Source of the DNA: Nymphaea colorata
Lineage: Eukaryota; Streptophyta; Magnoliopsida; Nymphaeales; Nymphaeaceae
Reading direction: 5' to 3'
NCBI RefSeq assembly: GCF_008831285.2
Contig: NC_045149.1
Coordinates: forward strand, 12,404,629 to 12,468,628
DNA: 64,000 nucleotides
The notes below the pieces were generated by a model, which made no database searches, had not been told where the DNA came from, and was given only the letters and a program-made list of their open reading frames with translations. The translations under genes were made by a program, and so were the position numbers. Numbering within the stretch: position 1 is the stretch's first letter; each line of letters begins with the position of its first letter. Shown piece after piece: positions 57,601 to 64,000 of the stretch.

Positions 57601-58540
57601 ACCTTCCTTGGATCGAGCTTGCCCTCAAGCACGTTCTTCGCAATCTTTGTGGGTAGATTGGACCATCCTTCTGCCACTCTTATTGCTCAACTCACCCACC
57701 CAACATTGTTGACTCGGGTGAGGTCCATAGTCTCTCGGCAACGACCCAAGCAACGAATCTTGTTGTCTAGGGAGCTCTTTGGGCCATGCCATTGTTTCAA
57801 AGGCTTTTCCACGGTCATACACCTGCCTTTTCCATAGCTTTGCTCTAGCTTTCGGTTACTCTCCTAACAATGGTAGGAGGTACGCGAGGAATCTTGCTCT
57901 TCCTTTCAATAAGACCATTTTCTTTTCATTAAAGTTTTCATAAATGGTCTTCATTAGTTGCAGCTGCATCCTGGTCTTTCTTTGGCTGATGGTGTGTCTT
58001 TGTCAGAGAAGCCTCTTTCTCTTTCTGAGATATATAGTTATGATTGTCTGGCCATTGGAGGAGCCTTGTTTTTCGTTAGTTCTATGAATGACTTTTTTTT
58101 CTCTTCCATGATGGAAGCAATGGTTTATGGCTTTGTGCAAATCTCTTTCTTTGTGTTGAATGTTGAATCTTTCACAAAGAGCCTTTTCAGTTGCATGGTT
58201 GAATGCCTCTTTCCACGAGGTTCTCTTCTGTGAAACCTTGTAGAAGAAATGGAACTTCTTCCCTTTAAGAAAGCCACCTTCCAGGAGCCATGAGTCATTA
58301 CAACGAATCGCGCAGGTGGCAGGTCCCACATCTTTGATAACCTCAACGAATGGGATGGGGAACGGGCTTCACCCACCCTCTCAAAGATGAACGGATTTTG
58401 GTTCGAGGTGGAGTGTTGAAGGATTCTTAGCTTTGCTCGAACCCATTTGAGGAAACATCCAACCAATAGTCCAATTTGCAACATAGATAATTGGCCCCTT
58501 GTTGTAGGTTCGACCATGGGAACTACAATTTTGGGTCGCA
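54621..58540. other. Unassigned stretch, possibly decayed retroelement
   Basis: On the minus strand near 56870-56915 there is TTATAAAAATG followed by a leader-like CTCTC-rich stretch, which resembles an LTR promoter region. Open frames at 57057-57404 and 58003-58329 (minus) are charged, without motifs I know. I cannot identify ends, primer site or polymerase. It may be nuclear repeat DNA inserted into the organelle-like block. Confidence 0.3.
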
Positions 58541-58756
58541 AACTTCAATGAGCCGGCAATCAGCAATGAAGGACGGGAACTCCCAAACGTACTGCTACTT
58601 TAGGGGTCTTCCAGTTTGATCACTATCACTTTTGACCACGTTGGTGACAAATCATCCAAGACATAGAGATCGGATCCACAATCTTTCTACAGATAGTGAC
58701 AGTATCAGCTCATATGGCCAAGTCTGATTCAGGCCAAGAAAATGAAGATCGTCTCT

Positions 58757-58787
58757 AGGAGAGATGGCTAAGTGGTTGATAGCTCCT
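58757..58787 (+). tRNA. tRNA-Ser-like 5' fragment
   Basis: GGAGAGATGGCTAAGTGGTT and the following GATAGCTCC match the acceptor strand and D-arm of a plastid-type tRNA-Ser. The anticodon arm and the rest do not follow. It is at best a broken tRNA fragment within organelle-like DNA. Confidence 0.35.
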
Positions 58788-60598
58788 CCCTCGAAGACTT
58801 GAGGCACAACTAGCCCACCCTAGTAGCTGCTCCAGGCTTGAGGGACTTGTATGTAGCCCTACGGCGAGGAATGAGCACTCTCCTCTGGTCATTTGCTCGA
58901 TGGAAAGAGGGGGAGGGAGGGGGCTAGGACCAAGAAGCTAGAACCAAGAGTGAGAAAGAAGGCATTTTAGGTAAAGGGACTTTTGTCATTCGACTGGGGA
59001 TGGAAACCCGCTTCTAATGTATTGACTTCTGTCGGGGGCATGATGAACCCTTCCCCTCGCTAGGAAATAATTCCCAAAGTCAAACCAAAAAGCACTCACA
59101 ACTTTCAAGGAGGGGAACTTGCAACTTTGAATTGCATGACGTGGCGTAATTGAGTCAAGTGAAGCGAGTGAGACGCAATGAAAAGCGTCGGTGCATTCAA
59201 AGTTGTGAGTTTTGGGCTTTGCTAATATCAGAACGTGATATTGGGGGAAGGAAATACGGGAGTCTCTGGAGGGAAGAGGAAAGAGATAGTCAAAAAAGCA
59301 TCATTGTTTGCTTGAAAGGTTAGATCTGATTACCCTCGCCTTGAAATTCCCTCGCCGATAGCCCTTCATCCGCCTTTTTTTTTCCTGGCATATCCGTTCT
59401 CAGTGGTTCTCTCCATGCCTTCCCTTTTTCTCCTATGATCACAAGGTGGGAGGGAGGCCTACTATGAAAGGGTTCTTTCGCTTCTTGTAATTGAGATGGA
59501 GTCATCAATAGGGCTCAGAATCTAAGCATAGTCAGTGGTACCCACGTTCTTCCGTGCTCGTAGGCGTACTCCCCTATTTGTCCTATGCATCTAGAAACAG
59601 GTCTCACAAATGTGAATTTCCCTATTGCATCCAGCCGCTTCATGTGAATAGGTTATACATAAGGGTTGGTTGGTTATATACTTTGATGCACATTTCTTCT
59701 TCGAACCTTTTGTTATGTATTGCCCCCTTGAACTATAGATCATATCCACTGGACGAACAACTCCATTCTGCACTGCTACTAAGTCGTCGGACTGATCCAC
59801 CAAGGGAATCGTGGAATTTCTGCTTGTAGATTGCGTTGGGGGAAATCTACCTGAACATAGGCAGATTATCACTCCTTTCCTGCTGCTAAGGAAGAGCAAG
59901 GAAGACAATCAAATTCTTGTTTTTTCACCAGCGCCCCCTTTCGGGTATGTGGGTACTCAGAGTCCTCTCACTACCAACCAGCCAGTAGACAGCATCTAAC
60001 TGGGTCTTGCCGGTATCAACAACGAGAAAAATCAACCAAACAGAAACAGCAACTCACTATGGCTCTTGGCCCAACAACGTCCTAGGCGTAGGAGAGATCA
60101 GAGCAACAGGGAATCGCCTAGACAACGCCCATCCTGAGCTGCAGTAAGTAGATCGAGAGGTTGTTCCACCCCTTGCCCCCAAAGATGGGTAATATGTTTT
60201 CATACAATTTTGCTCCAATCTGACCTATCCAGCGAGCGATCCCAGTCCGCGGCAGAGAACAAGACATCAAGCGAGCTTGTTCGCTTTATTTCCACCAAGC
60301 ACGAAAGTGTCAGGATAATTGTAGGTCGGTGGCTACCTAAGGAAACTCTGCTTTGATCTGCCTCATGGCTAGGAGGCATCTACCTCATCCCGATCACAAG
60401 GAGAGGTTCACCATGCCTACTCACTCAGACAATGCTCTTCACACTTTTTTGTTCTGTTTCGAATGCCCCCTTCCCCTGAGTCATAGGCAGCGCCTCAGAA
60501 AGCACAGACGAGTCACATGCAGGGAAACTTGCACGTGTGGTTCTGGCCAGGGACCTCGGTATACTGTACTAATATGTGTAGGTCCCCATAATTCGAGT

Positions 60599-60684
60599 GA
60601 TATTGTCATGGCGCAAAAGCAGATATGGTCTGTTATTCCCTTGTCAGAAAGCAGATATTGTCATGGCGCAAAAGCAGATATGGT
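60599..60684. repeat. 55-bp direct duplication
   Basis: GATATTGTCATGGCGCAAAA and ten further bases occur at about 60599 and 60654. They lie in an open frame (60353-60721, plus strand) that I do not recognise. Confidence 0.8.
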
Positions 60685-61750
60685 TATGTTCTTCATTCCT
60701 TGTCTACCAAAAACTAATTGAGCTTTGTCTGATCTCCCAGAAGTGGAAGATGAATCAGTTGCCCGCTATAATGTAGAATATGCCCGAGATGCGATCCTTT
60801 ATAGTTCATTGTTGGCAGAAGCCAATGTCCTGGGGTCACGGGGACTAATTGTGACTGAAATAAGGGGTGGGTCTTTACCATCTAAACTCCTTGGAGGTTG
60901 AGGAGAATGCACCGTAAGGTTGCTTCTTAGGATTTGCGTAGGTTGGTAGTCAGGATTTGCATGGATTGAAGTCGCTAGAGAGGATGCCGACAGCCGCTCC
61001 CTATACACGTTCGGCCATGGAGAGAAGGGAACATGGACAAGAAAAAGAAGCAGAGATAGAGGAGGTCGTCAGTTTGCAAGAGTTTTCCAGTCACTGCCAG
61101 TACGGGGGTTGGAAGAGAGAGGCACGGTAGCCGCCAGCCATGAGAGATCCCACGCATGGAGAAGAGAGAGAAAACGAGAAGACCCTCAAATGCCCTTTTC
61201 CTTCTTTGTCAACAAGAACCCTGCCAGGGTCTGAAATCCCTGGAAGCTACTAGCGAGCATCCCTCTTTGCTTTCTTTGAAGCGTGCATTGGTGACATAGA
61301 TGACTTCGTTAAGGAAAGCTGGGCTCTCCTCCTTCTCTTCTACTAATGCGAACATCCCGTTCTTGGTTCTGAAAGATATGTCTCCTTCTAATCTCATCTA
61401 TTGGTTGGAGCTCTCTTCAGGAAAGAGTCTCAGCTGCCCGCCCATTTCTTCTTCCATTTCACAAAGAAGATTTGAGTGGTTTCCGCCCCTTCTCCGATTA
61501 GGCAAGGTGCCTTCTGCTCTCCTCCATTGAGCAAGCAACTGAGTGGCTTTCGCTCCTTCGTCTCTTGTCTATTGATGTCCTGCTCCACCTCTCTTTAGTG
61601 TTTGAGTGAGTTGATAGCTGTAGGAATAGGCCCCTGCCACTTCTTGGCAAGTTTGGAAGCTTTGGTGAGAGGGGAACTCATGCTAATGGTCTAATGGTCT
61701 CGGATATGGCTCAGAGTACTGCCTCACTTAGTCCAGCTGAGCTCTACTAT

Positions 61751-63746
61751 TCAGTTAGTATACTAAAAATGACATATAACAAAATACAAATCAAAAGAGT
61801 GTCTTTGTGAAAGCTTTTGCATCACCGTCTACTAATTTGAGCTCTTCCTGTCGATCAGTGCGACTCCAAAATCCACATACAGAGAAAGCTGATGTGCCCT
61901 TATTAGCGCAGTTGCAATATCAATATATAGTGTAGTTGCAAGGCTTTCTTTCATGAGCTAGCCTTGTTTGCTTCCTCTTTTCCTCTCTGTTTGGGATGTC
62001 CATCAAATCTCTGATTCCAGTCCATAACTTCCCTGAATATATCTCCTGACATGTGTATTGTTCTAATATACTTTGAACTAACTAGAGTATGTAAGCAAGT
62101 TAAGACTATAAAGTTGTGCATATGTGGGCTACTGACCTTCATATTCCTTAGCCAGATCCCATTCACAGTTATGATGTACTAAGGTTGCTTGAAAAATAAA
62201 GTCGAGATACAAATGAATATATTTTCATATACTCATAGGTTACCGACATTATTTGTTATTCCAATTACATGTAGATGCAAAGAACGCAAGTTATGCATGA
62301 TATAAATGTATATGACACACAATCATGTCATCACAAGAACCAAATGCATAGGTTAACAGTCAAACTACTGACATTTAAAGGCATGATGCAATACAAATCA
62401 CAAGGATATCACATTTCCAATTGCCACTTTTAGTTTTAAAAAAAAAAACCCGAAGGCGCTTTTTAACAATTTACTACTCTTGCTGCAACAGCTTTTCCGC
62501 TAATGGCCCTGGTTATACAACTTCCACCTCCCAATAGCAGTTGGTAAATTTCTTTATATAATATAGCTTTCAGGGTGGGGATAGGGAATCTACTGGGCCA
62601 AAAGCTCGTTAGGCATTGACCCCATCAGGTCTTGAAGTCTGGGCGGGATCATCACCGTACAATTCTCAACGAGTGTCCAATAGTTCATGTATTACAAATA
62701 GTCATTGCATCAATATGTATCTGAATTATCAAAGCATGGGACGGTTTCTCCTCCCACTTCCATTTTCCACCACTATAGACACTGTTCACATAAAAATTGT
62801 TAATGTTTAAGGACCGTCGGATATTCAAAAAGATGGACAACCTTGGTTTGATGTCCCGTAATGTTATAGAAAATTAGAGTCATATATTATCGGCAAGATT
62901 TTTCTTTGTATTTTCAATGAGAATTTTTTTTCCTTTGGAAATTTCGAGAATTGAAAATTTAAAAATAATGAAAAATGATATTTTTTGTTTTCCTTTTCTT
63001 AAACATATCATATTTTCCTTTTATTGTTCTTCTTTATTTTATTTTGCAAATGGTTTTGGCTGTGATGTGTGAAGTAGAACGGTTCTGGTATATGCATGTC
63101 TCCTTTTGAGTATACTGCATTGAATTAAAGGATTCCCATGCACTATCACCTTATCAAAATGAACTTGGTAAAAATATGCACAATTGCCGTCTTTACAAAC
63201 AGCCATTCCGTTCCTTTTCAAATTCTCAATTTTTAGAGGGATTGGAAATAAACAGTTTGTTCCTTTCTTTCCTCTCATTTCATTCTATTTCATCCAAAAT
63301 AACATTGTTTTCCTTTTCCGTCTTCATTTTTTTCCATCCAAATTCCTCACATATTTATCTTTTCTTGACTTTATTTCCCTTCTATTTGTTTCCATCCAAA
63401 CCGGAACCATGCAAATATAAAGTCTTGCGATCAACAGCGGGCAAAATCTAATTTGTCAAATGAGCTTAGTAAAACGTGTGTAAAAAAGCCTTGAGGGGTG
63501 TGATATAGTTGATCGGACTGAGTGTCATGGTGACGACATGTTTTTTGTTCGATTTCTATGAATGCTATTTCTTTGAACTACAAATAATACATGGTATTCA
63601 AATTGAAAGAAATACCATAAGATCACCCAGGTTTCAAAACAGTCTTTACCTTTACCTCTCACTAACCACCAAAATGTGAGTAAGAAAGAAAACAATGTTC
63701 TTAATTTGCATTTACAGTTGGGAAAATCTCAAAGAACATGACTAAT
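61751..63746. other. Intergenic, AT-rich
   Basis: Nuclear-type AT-rich DNA with T-rich runs. Positions 63180-63410 contain several TTTCCATCCAAA-like words of the kind found at ends of plant MITEs. No gene is seen. Confidence 0.4.
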
Positions 63747-64000
63747 GGTGCGTTTGGATATACAACTAAAAAGGCACTCTAGAAGCAAAATGTTCAAAAT
63801 GTATATTTTTTTGGCTTGTTTGAATGGCTTGAAAACAGTGTTTTCAGAAAAACCAGATCAGTTTTTTGAAAACACTGTTTGTGAAAAAACTACCCTTCAG
63901 GGTATTCATCAAAAATTCAGTTTTCACCTAGCCACCGAAACATATGAAAGATATTTTTTCAAAATTCATAAAAAAAATCATTTTTACAAAACAAGCTTTC
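63747..64000. mobile_element. Probable transposon end running off the window
   Basis: It starts GGTGCGTTTGGATA, a common terminal word of plant DNA transposons. It continues with alternating TTTTC/GAAAA segments such as AAAACAGTGTTTTC that could fold back. Only one end is inside the window, so the class cannot be told. Confidence 0.35.

Larger units (their letters stand above)
53107..61750. other. Mitochondrion-like DNA mixed with unassigned sequence (NUMT candidate)
   Basis: The left end contains an rps2 pseudogene and the 5' end of mitochondrial rrn18 on the minus strand. GC content is visibly higher and homopolymers rarer than in the flanking DNA. Positions 53900-54620 and 58540-61750 have the look of plant mitochondrial spacer, but I identify no complete gene there. 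Positions 54620-58540 are of unclear origin. The boundaries are therefore approximate. Confidence 0.5.

Noticed and set aside
57289-57837. 182-codon plus-strand frame
   Set aside because: Composition is typical of a chance open frame in GC-richer DNA, several frames are open at once, and no motif is seen.
58757-58840. Functional tRNA-Ser gene
   Set aside because: Only the acceptor strand and D-arm fit; anticodon stem, T-arm and the matching 3' strand are missing.

Overview
The window is nuclear DNA of a flowering plant. The evidence is spliced genes with GT-AG introns, two copia retrotransposons with initiator-tRNA-Met primer sites, hAT and PIF/Harbinger elements, an endogenous plant pararetrovirus, and a stretch that looks like transferred mitochondrial DNA. 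The mitochondrial stretch carries an rps2 pseudogene. Core-eudicot mitochondria have generally lost rps2, so a magnoliid, another early-diverging angiosperm or a monocot is more likely (inference).

Layout. (1) Positions 305-22705 (+): a five-exon gene for a small 134-residue protein resembling BORCS6/lyspersin. Its second intron is 19.8 kb and is packed with mobile DNA. (2) Inside that intron, 1762-13482 is a pararetrovirus cluster: a viral scrap, a left copy on the minus strand, and a right copy on the plus strand. The two copies form a nearly identical inverted repeat with arms of about 3.1 kb around a 1.8-kb loop. The left arm is split by a complete hAT transposon (4668-8147) with a conceptually intact 769-residue transposase. 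(3) Still in the intron, 14441-19881 is a full-length copia element with an intact polyprotein. (4) 20848-21001, in intron 3, is a small PIF-type MITE. (5) 24918-29602 is a decayed copia element. (6) 29603-35913 holds tandem repeats and a hAT-type MITE. (7) 35914-37044 (-) is the riboflavin-pathway phosphatase PYRP2, intronless in its coding part. (8) 38795-43779 holds microsatellites and MITEs. (9) 43780-49218 is a very young copia element with two internal stops. (10) 51490-52610 holds copia fragments. (11) From about 53100 to 61750 the DNA is partly mitochondrion-like (rps2 pseudogene, 5' end of rrn18) mixed with unassigned sequence. (12) The last 2 kb are AT-rich and end in the start of a probable transposon.

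Only two host genes are clear. The most interesting structure is the viral inverted repeat lying in a transcribed host intron. Transcription of the host gene would copy the left arm as viral antisense and the right arm as viral sense, so the pre-mRNA could fold into a long viral hairpin. Each arm also keeps an outward-facing viral promoter region with a TATA box, three 75-bp repeats and an as-1-like TGACG pair. Whether small RNAs are made cannot be told from sequence.
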